Source of the DNA: Neorhodopirellula pilleata
GTDB lineage: Bacteria; Planctomycetota; Planctomycetia; Pirellulales; Pirellulaceae
DNA length: 64,000 nt
NCBI RefSeq assembly: GCF_007859915.1
Contig: NZ_SJPM01000004.1
Span: 306,881 to 370,880, forward strand
Reading direction: 5' to 3'
The translations under genes were made by a program, and so were the position numbers. The number at the start of each line of letters is the position of its first letter. Position 1 is the first letter of the stretch. The notes below the pieces were generated by a model. The model had not been told where the DNA came from. It did no database searches and was given only the letters and a program-made list of their open reading frames with translations. This document shows, in pieces, positions 9,551-18,988 of this stretch.

Positions 9551-10878
9551 GACGATTTTCCTTTCTTGGATCGCTTGATCGATTCCAAGCCGAACCGGCA
9601 AATGGCGGGTAAAATCTCGATCCGGTCATCGCCTTCGCTTTGGCGAATCAAGCGAAGCATCTCAAGTCTCATCAGCACTTCACTTAAGAGTTCTTGGCGA
9701 TCGGATGCCTCGTCCAATCCTTTTCGCCAATGGGTTTGGTGTTCTTTGGCTAGTTTGTTTAAGTGCAACATCAGCATCGAAATCGCAAACGTCGGGCGAT
9801 CGGATTCCGTTCCACGAAATTGGGTCGCGAGGAACTCTCCGATCAACAGCGTGGCATGACCGACGGTGGCCGCGTCGGGCATCTTGACATCGGTTAATGT
9901 GCCGTCAAGATCCAATAACGCAACACCCTCGCGACGGATCTCGGCGACCAAGCCGACGGCATCTTCAATCACCTGCAACAATCGCTGCCGTTGGGATTGC
10001 CAATAGGCGAATTCACGTTCGCTGAGTTGGTCAAAGTACAAGACCGGGTTGTCGAGCATCAAACCGATCAGCCGGTGTTCGATTTCGCGAGGTCGCATCT
10101 CATCGTCGTCGCGTTCGGAAGGCAACATGGACGTTAATAATTCGGTCATCGCCCGTGTGTCGTGATTCGTGGAGGGATCGAGCACAGTGCCGGGCAAGGA
10201 GCGAGGTAAGTACAACACATCGACTAGCAATCCTGGATCGATGTCGTACAAGCAGTCCACCGTATCGCTTTCACCAAACTTGGATTCGTCGCCTTCGACG
10301 CGGCTGAGTAAACCTTCGCGCAGCAACATCCGGACGATGCAAACCAACGATCGTCGTGTGGTGGCGGTTTTCAGACTGAATTGAAGGCCTGCCGTCGCTA
10401 ACTCGGGAATCGATTCGGCGGCGCGGATGATTTCGTCGGCCAGACGTTGTAACGTCGTTTGTCGCCCGGAGGTGTGTAGCACCGAGAGTGCCAAGCACCA
10501 CATCACGTACCGCGAGCGAGAAAGTGATCCGCCTGCGGAGGCTGGATCGATCGCGCCTCGGGTCGCATCATGAATGTCGACGGTCCGCTTGACCAATCGA
10601 GCCGAACCGCTGCGGAGGATCAACGTCCAACCGGTGTAACGGGCGAACCAATTGGACAGGTACGCTTGATGGCGTCGAACTAAGACAAAGCTTTCTTCAT
10701 TGGCGTAGCTCGATTTGGATTTCGTCGACCGGTCACGACCATCGCCCCGCATTCCATCGCCGAGCGTCAAGATGGGTCGCATCAACAGCGCCCGCAATGC
10801 CCGGCGTCGCTCTTCGTGACGGGTCGCATCGAGGACTTCGGAAAGCGGCGAACGGGGACTCTCGTCGGTGGCGATCAT
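9547..10878 (-). CDS. jetB: Wadjet subunit JetB (DUF2398, TIGR02678-like, MukE/kite role)
   Basis: JetB is the kite-type accessory subunit bridging JetA and the SMC motor. The 443-residue product shows the TIGR02678 opening: ERRRALRALLMRPIL, then SFVLVRRHQAYLSNWFARYTGW, and later the winged-helix segment with YDIDPGLLVDVLYL. The start is the ATG at 10878, which overlaps the jetA stop codon as ATGA. An upstream in-frame ATG at 10989 would add 37 residues that are only jetA in another frame. The stop likewise overlaps the jetC start. No membrane segment or signal peptide is seen, fitting a cytoplasmic complex. Confidence 0.88.
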   Translation of the reverse strand: MIATDESPRSPLSEVLDATRHEERRRALRALLMRPILTLGDGMRGDGRDRSTKSKSSYANEESFVLVRRHQAYLSNWFARYTGWTLILRSGSARLVKRTVDIHDATRGAIDPASAGGSLSRSRYVMWCLALSVLHTSGRQTTLQRLADEIIRAAESIPELATAGLQFSLKTATTRRSLVCIVRMLLREGLLSRVEGDESKFGESDTVDCLYDIDPGLLVDVLYLPRSLPGTVLDPSTNHDTRAMTELLTSMLPSERDDDEMRPREIEHRLIGLMLDNPVLYFDQLSEREFAYWQSQRQRLLQVIEDAVGLVAEIRREGVALLDLDGTLTDVKMPDAATVGHATLLIGEFLATQFRGTESDRPTFAISMLMLHLNKLAKEHQTHWRKGLDEASDRQELLSEVLMRLEMLRLIRQSEGDDRIEILPAICRFGLESIKRSKKGKSS

Positions 10879-12440
10879 GAGTAAACCGTTGGATCGTCGA
10901 GGGAGTTGTCGAGAGAATGGTCGAGGGGATAAATGTGGATGAAAAAGTCGGGACCATGAAAGACTCCCCAAGCGGATTCTAGATGGCACGTTTGCTCATC
11001 ATCGGTCGATCGCAGTTCGATCGCCAGGGCACCATCGGTGCTGGTCGCTTGAACCAGTTCGTCCTCGTGACCTCGCAACGTCAAGGCTTCGCCGAGCAAG
11101 TCCAAGAACAACTGAAACGCGGACGCATCCATCGCCGCAAGGACGCTGATCCGCCGGGTGCCGTGAGTGAGCAACGCAGCGTGAGCCTGTTGGATCTGAT
11201 CCGCCTCCCGTTCTGCTTCGATCCGCAGTCGTGCCAATTGTGGGCGATTGTCGATGATCCGCGGCAATCGCGCCGACCGGGGCACCCGCCCGGTTTTGCG
11301 TAAGCTTGGGGCGATCATCAACGGCGGCGAGTCCGACCACGATGTCGTTGGAGCGATCGGTCGCTGGTCCCGATCGATCAACGTCGCGTCGGAAACCGTG
11401 AAATGTCGCGCTGGTGCGAGGGCGAAAGCGGTCCGCCACAAGCGATGGGCGTCACGCGAACTGCCGCATCGCGCGAAAGCGATCGCCAACGTTCGCAAAT
11501 CAGCCGATCGATCGGTCGTGCCGCTGCGACGTTGGTTCAAACGGCTTGCTGCGGCCGCGACTTCTCGAATGCCCGTGCGTGCCAATCCACGTAGTTCGTC
11601 GGCTTGAGAAGTCCGTCCGTCGATCGCGACGAACCATCCGACGACGCCCCGCCATCGATCGCCCAGCAAGCCGGCAACGTCGGCGATCCGTTGGGCCGTG
11701 ACGTCCATCTCATCGATCGTGCGATGCGTTGCGATCGAATGCAGCATCGCCTCGACCATCATCGTGTCGACCGATTCGATCATCCCTTCAGCTTCGGCGG
11801 CGACGAGCACGACTTGATTGAGAAACCGTTCAAGGTAATGAACCAAACGTTCTTTAAAGGCCAAGAACGCGTCGACGGACGTGCCACGCAGTTCCACCGT
11901 GGCCTGCAAGTTGCGAAAGAACTCTTGAGCCTGGTCGGTTAGCGAATCCAACTCTTGGAACAAACCATCGAGTAACGAACTCGCCTTGGCCGCATCGAAC
12001 GGTGCCGCGACGGGTTGTTCTTGAGCCTTGGCCATCGCGATCAATTCGGCCAACCGATCCCGCACCGCCGCTAACGCGGTCGCCTGCAAGGACGCGGGCG
12101 TGTCGATCAATTGGCGAAACAGTTCGATCGCCCGCATCGCCGCTACACCGGGACCGGTCAATTGATAGTAAAGGTGACGCTTGTAAAAATCCTCCAGCGA
12201 AAGGGCCAGTGAATTGTCATGGAAGGCTTCGAGGTTGCCCCACTGGCAAAGCTGGTCCATCGCCGAGGCGACCGATTCCTCGTCGAAATCCCCGCCCGTC
12301 GTTTCATTAAGCGAACCGCGAACCTCCGACGCCCGCAGATTCAACTGAAACCCCGCCCGCGCTCGCGCAAACACACTCAAAATCCCCGTATAAAGTTCGG
12401 CATTGGGGGCGTTCAGATGGGCGAAACAGGTAATCGACAT
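10875..12440 (-). CDS. jetA: Wadjet subunit JetA (DUF2397, TIGR02677-like, MukF/kleisin role)
   Basis: JetA is the kleisin-like subunit and first gene of the Wadjet operon. The 521-residue product opens with FAHLNAPNAELYTGILSVF, close to the typical TIGR02677 start. It has a winged-helix-like N-terminal part (to about residue 110), a long helical middle with LDGLFQELDSLTDQAQEFF, and a C-terminal region with LDLLGEALTLRGHEDE. The last part is rich in Asp, Leu and His (PLDHSLDNSLDDPTVYS). The ATG at 12440 is the only good start. No strong Shine-Dalgarno sequence precedes it, which is common in planctomycetes. The order A-B-C-D and the overlapping junctions match type II Wadjet loci as I know them. 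Confidence 0.88.
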   Translation of the reverse strand: MSITCFAHLNAPNAELYTGILSVFARARAGFQLNLRASEVRGSLNETTGGDFDEESVASAMDQLCQWGNLEAFHDNSLALSLEDFYKRHLYYQLTGPGVAAMRAIELFRQLIDTPASLQATALAAVRDRLAELIAMAKAQEQPVAAPFDAAKASSLLDGLFQELDSLTDQAQEFFRNLQATVELRGTSVDAFLAFKERLVHYLERFLNQVVLVAAEAEGMIESVDTMMVEAMLHSIATHRTIDEMDVTAQRIADVAGLLGDRWRGVVGWFVAIDGRTSQADELRGLARTGIREVAAAASRLNQRRSGTTDRSADLRTLAIAFARCGSSRDAHRLWRTAFALAPARHFTVSDATLIDRDQRPIAPTTSWSDSPPLMIAPSLRKTGRVPRSARLPRIIDNRPQLARLRIEAEREADQIQQAHAALLTHGTRRISVLAAMDASAFQLFLDLLGEALTLRGHEDELVQATSTDGALAIELRSTDDEQTCHLESAWGVFHGPDFFIHIYPLDHSLDNSLDDPTVYS

Positions 12441-12772
12441 GGGGTGAGGGATTGGTGAACTCGCGAGTTGAAAGCAGTCACATCATAACGTAGCTTCCGA
12501 TGATCCGTAGCCGGAGTCGCAAGACTTCGGAATCCGTGTGGCACAGTAGCCGGAGTCGCAAGACTTCGGAATCCGCCGGATAATCCTCTGAACTCTTGCG
12601 AGTCCAGCTACCACGAGTCCAGCTACCACGATTCCGGCTACCACGAATACCGAGCCACCCCCGCCAGCCCCCAACAATCGCCAATCCCAGATCGGGATTG
12701 ATCCGTTGGCCGCTCGACGTTCCAATGACCGCTGGATCAATCTCGTTCGACTCAAGCAAGGAATCTTTCGCG
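12441..12772. other. divergent spacer between jetA and the SNF2 helicase gene
   Basis: This 332-base gap separates two outward-facing genes and must hold both promoters. It contains two copies of a 30-base unit (12507-12536 and 12546-12575) and three 15-base units (12599-12643), listed separately. No confident promoter boxes or coding sequence were recognised. The upstream extension of the helicase frame through this region reads the tandem units as the repetitive peptide RVQLPRVQLPRFRLPR, an artefact of the repeat rather than protein. Confidence 0.6.
12507..12643. repeat. short direct repeats in jetA/SNF2 spacer
   Basis: A 30-base unit beginning GTAGCCGGAGTCGC occurs twice with a period of 39 bases (12507-12536 and 12546-12575, identical). 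Slightly further on, a 15-base unit CGAGTCCAGCTACCA occurs at 12599 and 12614, and a third diverged copy (CGATTCCGGCTACCA) at 12629. The second unit is partly the reverse complement of the first (GTAGC against GCTAC, CCGGA against TCCGG), so the block can fold on itself. This fits dispersed intergenic repeats of planctomycete genomes. Confidence 0.8.
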
Positions 12773-15631
12773 ATGGCTGCGACTCAGTTGAAGACCGCCC
12801 AAACCGAGGCCAATACTCAGACCAGTGGCTCTCGTTCCAAGGCGAGCGGCGGGAAAAAGTCCGGCAGTGGTTCGTCGCGAAAGAAACAAGTCAACGTTTT
12901 TCATCAACGCCTCGGGTCGTTGACCTATCACCAAGCGTGTCAAATGCTCGGCGACGAAGGAGGCAAGTTGATTCGCGTCGGAAGTCGTTTCACCGAGATC
13001 GAGTCCGACGACGATGTGTTTCTCGGCGGTGACCTGTTGAGAATCAATCTCGCCGATTGCATGGCCAAGTACGGCGGACCCGATGAAGAGCCTGAGTTTG
13101 TTGGAACCGTCACCGTGACGATGACCTTGCAATCGGCTCGCGCCAAACAAATCCAAACCAACTGCAATCACTGTGATTCGCATTGCCATCACGTCGGCGC
13201 GGCGTTGGGATATTTGCTCGATTCCAAATCGGTGCTCGGTTTGGCGATGCCGCCCGATGAATCCGTGCCGTTGGAAAATTTGACTGAGGACGAACTGCTC
13301 GCCCGGGCGATGGCCGAACGTCAAAAGCGAGCCGACGAAGAAGACATGCGGGTCCGCAGCGCCGACCCGTCGACGCCTTGGGCCGACTACGTAACGACCA
13401 GCCACAACACCGGCAAAACGTATCGCGTTTCACTCCGCGGGCTCGAACCTCATCAATCGTATTGTTCTTGTCCCGATTTTCGTACCAACGGTTTAGGGAC
13501 TTGCAAACATATCTTGCACGTCGCTGCCAAAGTCAAGAAACGATTCGGCGTCGCGGCGTTGGAACAGCCTTACCAACGCAAGCATGTTTCCTTGCGATTG
13601 CATTATGGCGACGACTTCGGCTTGCGTTTCAACGTGCCGACGCGCAAGAACCCGAGCGTCGAGGAAATCGTCGGCGACTTGGTAGACAAGTCGACGACCG
13701 ACGCCGCTGATGTGATGCGACGGATCGAGGCGCTCGAAACCAAAGGCCGCGAGCTAACAATCTATCCCGACGCGGAAGACTACATCCAGCGACAACTGAC
13801 CACGGCGGAAATGGCCAAACGATGCGCCGAAATTCGACGCGATCCGGAGCGTCATCCAATGCGGACCGAATTGCTCAGTGCTACCCTCTTGCCTTACCAA
13901 CTCGACGGAATCGCCTTCGCCGCCACCGCCGGCCGCGCGATCCTCGCCGACGACATGGGTCTGGGGAAAACAATTCAAGGTATCGGCGTGGCGGAATTGT
14001 TGGCCAAGTGGGCGGGCATTCGCCGCGTATTGATCGTGTGCCCGGCGTCGCTGAAGAACCAGTGGCGGACCGAAGTCGGACGGTTCTGCGGACGCTCGGT
14101 GCAGGTCGTCTTGGGTAACGGCCCTGAACGCATCGAGCAGTACCAAAGCGACACGTTCTTCACGGTGTGCAACTACGAACAAGTGCTCCGCGATCTCGAG
14201 CCGATCGAATCGGTCGATTGGGATTTAATCATCTTGGACGAGGGCCAGCGGATCAAAAACTGGGAATCCAAAACCAGCAACATGATCCGGTCGCTCCGCA
14301 GTCCGTATCGCTTGGTGCTCTCGGGCACACCGCTGGAAAACAACCTGGGCGAATTGTTCACGGTCGCCCGTTTCGTGGACGAAAACCGGCTCGGTTCCGC
14401 GTTCAAGTTCTTCAACCGGCATCGCGTCGTCGACGATCGCGGCAAGACGATCGGCTATCAAAAACTCGACGAACTGCGTCAAACGATCGCCCCGATTTTG
14501 TTGCGCCGCACCCGCGGCGAAGTCTCCAAACAACTGCCCGAACGGATCGACGAGATTGTTCGCGTCACGCCGACCGAAGAGCAAAAAGAGATCCACGACG
14601 GACAGATGCAGATCGTCGCCCAAATCGTCGGCAAGAAGTTCCTCACCGAAATGGATTTGTTGCGGTTGCGGCGGGCGCTTGCGATGGCCCGGATGTCCTG
14701 CGACAGCACGTTCTTGGTCAACCAACAGGAACCCGAATACAGCAGCAAGTTGGAACGACTGCACGAGTTGCTCGACGGATTGATCGCCGACCCGCATCGC
14801 AAGATCGTGTTGTTTTCCGAATGGAAACGAATGCTCGATCGCGTCGAGCGTCGCCTCGATATGATCGGATGCGAGTACGTCCGCCTGGACGGCAGCGTGC
14901 CGCAAAAGAAACGCCCGGCAATCGTCGCCGAGTTCCAAGAAAACCCGGACTGCCGCGTGATCCTCATGACCAATGCGGGATCGACCGGTTTGAACTTACA
15001 ATCGGCGAACGTCGTCATCAATTGCGACCTGCCGTGGAACCCCGCCGTGTTGGAACAACGCATCGCGCGGGCACACCGGATGGGACAAAAGAATCCCGTG
15101 CACATTTACAACATGGTTTCCAGTGAAACGATCGAAGAGCAATTGCTCAATACGTTGGCATCCAAACAAGAACTCGCCAACGCGTCGCTGGACATCGACA
15201 GCGAGATCAGCGAGGTCGCCGTCAGCAGCAGCACCGACGATCTCCGCCGTCGCCTCGAACAGATGGCGTTGCCCAAGTTTGCCGCTCCGGTCGACGAAAG
15301 CAGCCAACGACGAACCGAGGCCGAGTTGGAACAAATTCATCGACATCGCGAAGACATCTCCAAAGCGACCGGCGACCTCGTCTCGGCGGCCCTTGCACTC
15401 GCCGGGAACCTGCTCGGCGGAAATTCGCAAGGTGGGCATTCGCAGAACGGTGACGCGGAAACTTCATCCGAACCGACACCCGAGCACATCGCCAAGGTCG
15501 ATCGTTTGACCGAGAAATTATCCAAGACGATCGAGACCGACGAACAAGGCCGCCCGCAACTCAAGATCACGCTCCCCGACCAAAACGCCCTGCGATCCCT
15601 CGCCGACACATTGGCCCGTTTGTTGGGTTAA
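12773..15631 (+). CDS. SNF2-family DNA translocase with SWIM zinc finger
   Basis: This is a cytoplasmic superfamily-2 ATPase that probably translocates on double-stranded DNA and remodels protein-DNA complexes. Over 952 residues it shows an N-terminal low-complexity Lys/Ser/Gly region, a degenerate zinc motif (CNHCDSHCHH) and a clear SWIM finger (CSCPDF ... CKHILH). The helicase core follows: Walker A in ILADDMGLGKTIQ, a DEAH-type box as LIILDEGQRIKN, motif III VLSGTPLENN, and motif VI QRIARAHRMGQ near the C-terminus. I chose the ATG at 12773 because AAGGAA lies about ten bases upstream; an ATG at 12725 is the alternative. It is divergent from the Wadjet operon and may be a chance neighbour or a defence-island companion. 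Confidence 0.9.
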   Translation: MAATQLKTAQTEANTQTSGSRSKASGGKKSGSGSSRKKQVNVFHQRLGSLTYHQACQMLGDEGGKLIRVGSRFTEIESDDDVFLGGDLLRINLADCMAKYGGPDEEPEFVGTVTVTMTLQSARAKQIQTNCNHCDSHCHHVGAALGYLLDSKSVLGLAMPPDESVPLENLTEDELLARAMAERQKRADEEDMRVRSADPSTPWADYVTTSHNTGKTYRVSLRGLEPHQSYCSCPDFRTNGLGTCKHILHVAAKVKKRFGVAALEQPYQRKHVSLRLHYGDDFGLRFNVPTRKNPSVEEIVGDLVDKSTTDAADVMRRIEALETKGRELTIYPDAEDYIQRQLTTAEMAKRCAEIRRDPERHPMRTELLSATLLPYQLDGIAFAATAGRAILADDMGLGKTIQGIGVAELLAKWAGIRRVLIVCPASLKNQWRTEVGRFCGRSVQVVLGNGPERIEQYQSDTFFTVCNYEQVLRDLEPIESVDWDLIILDEGQRIKNWESKTSNMIRSLRSPYRLVLSGTPLENNLGELFTVARFVDENRLGSAFKFFNRHRVVDDRGKTIGYQKLDELRQTIAPILLRRTRGEVSKQLPERIDEIVRVTPTEEQKEIHDGQMQIVAQIVGKKFLTEMDLLRLRRALAMARMSCDSTFLVNQQEPEYSSKLERLHELLDGLIADPHRKIVLFSEWKRMLDRVERRLDMIGCEYVRLDGSVPQKKRPAIVAEFQENPDCRVILMTNAGSTGLNLQSANVVINCDLPWNPAVLEQRIARAHRMGQKNPVHIYNMVSSETIEEQLLNTLASKQELANASLDIDSEISEVAVSSSTDDLRRRLEQMALPKFAAPVDESSQRRTEAELEQIHRHREDISKATGDLVSAALALAGNLLGGNSQGGHSQNGDAETSSEPTPEHIAKVDRLTEKLSKTIETDEQGRPQLKITLPDQNALRSLADTLARLLG

Positions 15632-15901
15632 GGATTCTGGTGATGCAATTGAACTTTGTAACGCGAGATCAATAAGTCACGCATCTTGCCAGTGGTGGCG
15701 ACTCATCGTCGCCGCTTCATTGAAAGATTTTGCATAGCCTTTGACTCGGGTATCGGGTTTCGACATTGCCTGATCCCAAAACTCGAGGCGGACCGCATGC
15801 GAAGTGTTTCCCTGACCTTGGCAACCGTCTATCAGGCAATTACGCTCAGTCTATGCTGAGCGGGCAATCTGTAGCGTGATTTCGATGGCGAGAAGTTATT
15901 G

Positions 15902-18583
15902 ATGAGAGTCAACGAGTGGGGCAAACGATTGCATCGGAGCTTCATTCCGATGACGTTATTGTTGATCGTGTTTTTGTTGGCGTTTGTCATCCCGATCATG
16001 GTGCCGGCTTGCATGCTTCACATCTGGTTGTGGCTTCAGCACCCTCGAACGCGCCAGCACTATTGGATTTTTACTGGATTGATGGCGGTACCTGTTGTAC
16101 TTTTCATCATGCTACCGCTGATCGGCAATGCCATCTATGCGCGGGATGGTCATGGATCGGCAGGGTTGATCAGCACTGAATACCTTCCTGGCATGTTGTT
16201 TATGCTTGCCGGGGCGGGTGTGGTTCCGATTCTGTATCGATTCGTTACATTCAACGGGATCGTTCCGCTTTCACGTCAATTTCGTGACCAGACTTCGCCT
16301 CGAGCCAGCATTATTGATGGACTTGCTCTCGTCCTTATGTGCGCGTTCGTCTTTTCGGCGACGCAGATCATCAATAAACCGTCTCGCTACGACTATTCTC
16401 CTCTGTGGTCGCTGATCGTTACCGTATTGGTATCGCTGCTTGCTATCGTCGCGATGCGAATCAATGCTCGATGCAGTCGGGCACAAATGTTTGCCAACGT
16501 TGCCGCGATCTGGATAGGCGGTTGGCTAGCATTGAAAAGCATTCTGTGGGGAATCGAAGCGGTGATGCGATCGTGGTTAGGCGGGCTAGATCCAGGTCCG
16601 TCGGCTGGAGCGTCTTGGCTGTTTATCAACCACCGCTCTGACTGGGAGGAACTTGCTAGCGGATTTGGGACGTTCGCGATTGCAATCTTTCCGATAGTTT
16701 GCCGGAAGTATGGGTTGGTTCTGATACCCATTCGCGAAAGAAAAAAACAAGTAGTCGACGGGAATCTAGATGAATCCGATTTCATTTATGCTCCTGAAGG
16801 TGGCGCATGGCTCGGCAGGTTGGCTGGACACCTGTGTTTGTTAGTGATGATTGCCATGCTAACGCTCTATCCGTTTACCAGGACCGGAGAGTACAGCATC
16901 GAGGGCTATCGAATCGCCGGTTGGCCACTGGTGTATTGGCACGCCGAACAAACCATACCCTCATCTGCCGCGTGGTATTGGACCGATTCGTCGATTTGGC
17001 AATCAACTGAATTCGACCAAGCGGCTTTGATGATTGATGTTCTGCTGACACTGGCCGTGTCGTTAGTGATACTTCCTCTGCCATCGTTGTATCGTCGAGT
17101 ATCGCCGCGGTCCGTCTTCACCGCGAGATGGACTCTGGGGGCAGCATTCGTAATCGCGGTTTCCTGGGACGTCTTTCTTTCAACGATTTACAGTGACTGG
17201 CGACTAAGTCGAATGGAGTCGGTGACGGTGAATGACTATATCAGTGAAGGAGACTTCACGCTTTTGCAACGAGTCGCTCACGATCTTGATACACAATGGC
17301 GTGGTACCGAGGATCGGTTAAAACGAGGCGGACCTCGTGATATCACCATTCACGGGGCTACCGCTGATGAAGTCGATGCCGCTATCAGGCTAGCACCATC
17401 CCTCAAGGTGCTGACGCTAAAAAATTGCGACTTGCCCACAGACCGAGTTTCCGAGCTAGCGGCAGATACGAGATTCGACAACTTCACTTTCGAGAACGAC
17501 GGTATTCAAGACTGCGGCGTTGTAAGAGCAGTTCGTTCAGGACGCGATTTCGGAATTGGCGAAAGTTACACGCTCGAACTGATTGCCAATGGTGGCGAAA
17601 TTGTTATCCCCGATGGCGTTAGAGAGTTGCAAATCGTGATTCCGCATCGTCGGGATTCTGTATTCGACCTGAAGGGGATGGCGGACCTGTATTCTTTGAA
17701 GGTAAGAAACACCTTCGGTGATGTTCCAAATTCGGTGTGTCGAATTCGAATAGAGCATGCTCCAAACTTGGAACTCATCCGCTTGGATACGATGCAGAGG
17801 TTTGCTCTTGAGCTCGAGTCCATACCACAACTCAAAGACCTATATGGTTTTACCAACGAAGTCGGTTCCGCAGGAGCTCGATTGACTGATCTGAAATTGT
17901 CAGGAGTTGTTGATTTGGAGTCAATTTTTCTAGATCTTACAGAACTCACTGCGATCCAATTAAAAGGTATGGACGATCGACTGCATCTGAAGCAACTGTA
18001 TCTAGGAATGGATTCAATAGTCCAGTCCCCGAAAAACGTTTCGCGTAGATGCGAAGATGTTCAGCAACTGCTAACACCGCTTTCGGTTATTCGATCAGCG
18101 AACAATCTGGAACTGAGAGGGTTAGTCTGTGATCACACGATCCTTCGTGATTTGCCGATGGTTACAAACGCACTCACTCTGAACGACTGTATCTTTCTAG
18201 ATGATGTTAACGCCGGTGCGTACGAGCAATTTGTAGCGATCACTCATTTAAACATCGAAAATTTAGTTGCGACCTCTCAGCAGATCCACGATTTGGAGAG
18301 CTGTGCCATCGACACTGTCGTCGTCAACAAGCGAGACGACTTCCGGATCGATGCCATCATCAAATCCGCAATGCCTCGTGTCGTCAGTTTTCCCGACTGG
18401 CACTACAGTCCGTACGGGAAAATGGCGCAGCATCTTGCTGATCTGACTGAATACGTCAGGGCCACCGGGAAACCAGGAAGATTCAATTTGCGTATCGCCG
18501 ACTTGCGTCACATAGTTCCTTGGCTTCAGACGATGATTGACGACGCTCGAATGGCAGGTGTGAAGGTTCGAATCAATCCGTAG
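15902..18583 (+). CDS. polytopic membrane protein with repeat-rich C-terminal domain
   Basis: The 893-residue protein is of unknown function. About eight to nine hydrophobic segments lie within residues 15-430, beginning with MTLLLIVFLLAFVIPIMVP. A soluble domain of about 450 residues follows. It contains irregular Leu-rich repeats such as LKVLTLKNCDLPTDRVSEL, LYSLKVRNTFGDVP and LKDLYGFTNEVG, which look like leucine-rich repeats. I started at the ATG at 15902 preceded by GGCGAGAAG; a TTG one codon earlier is possible. No catalytic motif was recognised. Codon use is more AT-rich than in the helicase gene upstream. It stands alone, with about 270 empty bases before it and 400 after. Confidence 0.75.
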   Translation: MRVNEWGKRLHRSFIPMTLLLIVFLLAFVIPIMVPACMLHIWLWLQHPRTRQHYWIFTGLMAVPVVLFIMLPLIGNAIYARDGHGSAGLISTEYLPGMLFMLAGAGVVPILYRFVTFNGIVPLSRQFRDQTSPRASIIDGLALVLMCAFVFSATQIINKPSRYDYSPLWSLIVTVLVSLLAIVAMRINARCSRAQMFANVAAIWIGGWLALKSILWGIEAVMRSWLGGLDPGPSAGASWLFINHRSDWEELASGFGTFAIAIFPIVCRKYGLVLIPIRERKKQVVDGNLDESDFIYAPEGGAWLGRLAGHLCLLVMIAMLTLYPFTRTGEYSIEGYRIAGWPLVYWHAEQTIPSSAAWYWTDSSIWQSTEFDQAALMIDVLLTLAVSLVILPLPSLYRRVSPRSVFTARWTLGAAFVIAVSWDVFLSTIYSDWRLSRMESVTVNDYISEGDFTLLQRVAHDLDTQWRGTEDRLKRGGPRDITIHGATADEVDAAIRLAPSLKVLTLKNCDLPTDRVSELAADTRFDNFTFENDGIQDCGVVRAVRSGRDFGIGESYTLELIANGGEIVIPDGVRELQIVIPHRRDSVFDLKGMADLYSLKVRNTFGDVPNSVCRIRIEHAPNLELIRLDTMQRFALELESIPQLKDLYGFTNEVGSAGARLTDLKLSGVVDLESIFLDLTELTAIQLKGMDDRLHLKQLYLGMDSIVQSPKNVSRRCEDVQQLLTPLSVIRSANNLELRGLVCDHTILRDLPMVTNALTLNDCIFLDDVNAGAYEQFVAITHLNIENLVATSQQIHDLESCAIDTVVVNKRDDFRIDAIIKSAMPRVVSFPDWHYSPYGKMAQHLADLTEYVRATGKPGRFNLRIADLRHIVPWLQTMIDDARMAGVKVRINP

Positions 18584-18988
18584 GACCCAAAGTTGATGAA
18601 GAATTCGCCCCTCCCCACTCACGAGGATGCTTTGTCCACGTTCTTAATTGCGGTTCTCTTTTCTAGCTCGAGGAATGTTGATTTTGAATGACCGCACACT
18701 CATCAACAGTTTTTGGCAGCAAGATTATGGGCAGGAAAATGGGTGCTGGTCATCTTCCTGCCAAAAAAGGGATGATTCAATAGTCGAATCAATGTGTGAG
18801 GTGCGTTCTTCAGTTCTCTATATCGACCACACGAAGCAGAACCTCCGACGAGCCTCGCTCTCTTTTCGTGTACTTCGTGGTCACCCCCAAACGTTGAAAG
18901 GAGTTTTGGCTGTTTCGGGGTGTTCGATTGGCTGCGGGAAAGTGTTGGCACTTCGTTCTTCGCAGTTTGTCAGCGCGGGATCTTGGTT
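18584..18988. other. intergenic region, nothing recognised
   Basis: These 405 bases lie between the convergent ends of the membrane protein gene and an ECF sigma gene. Short open frames exist on both strands but none has a ribosome site, a recognisable motif or a reasonable composition. No clear terminator hairpin was seen. Confidence 0.5.

Noticed and set aside
12507..12643. CRISPR-like short repeats
   Set aside because: Only two or three copies, unequal unit lengths and no spacers of constant size.
14167..15126. 319-residue open frame
   Set aside because: It is a shifted-frame shadow of the SNF2 helicase gene, very rich in Arg and Pro with no domain.
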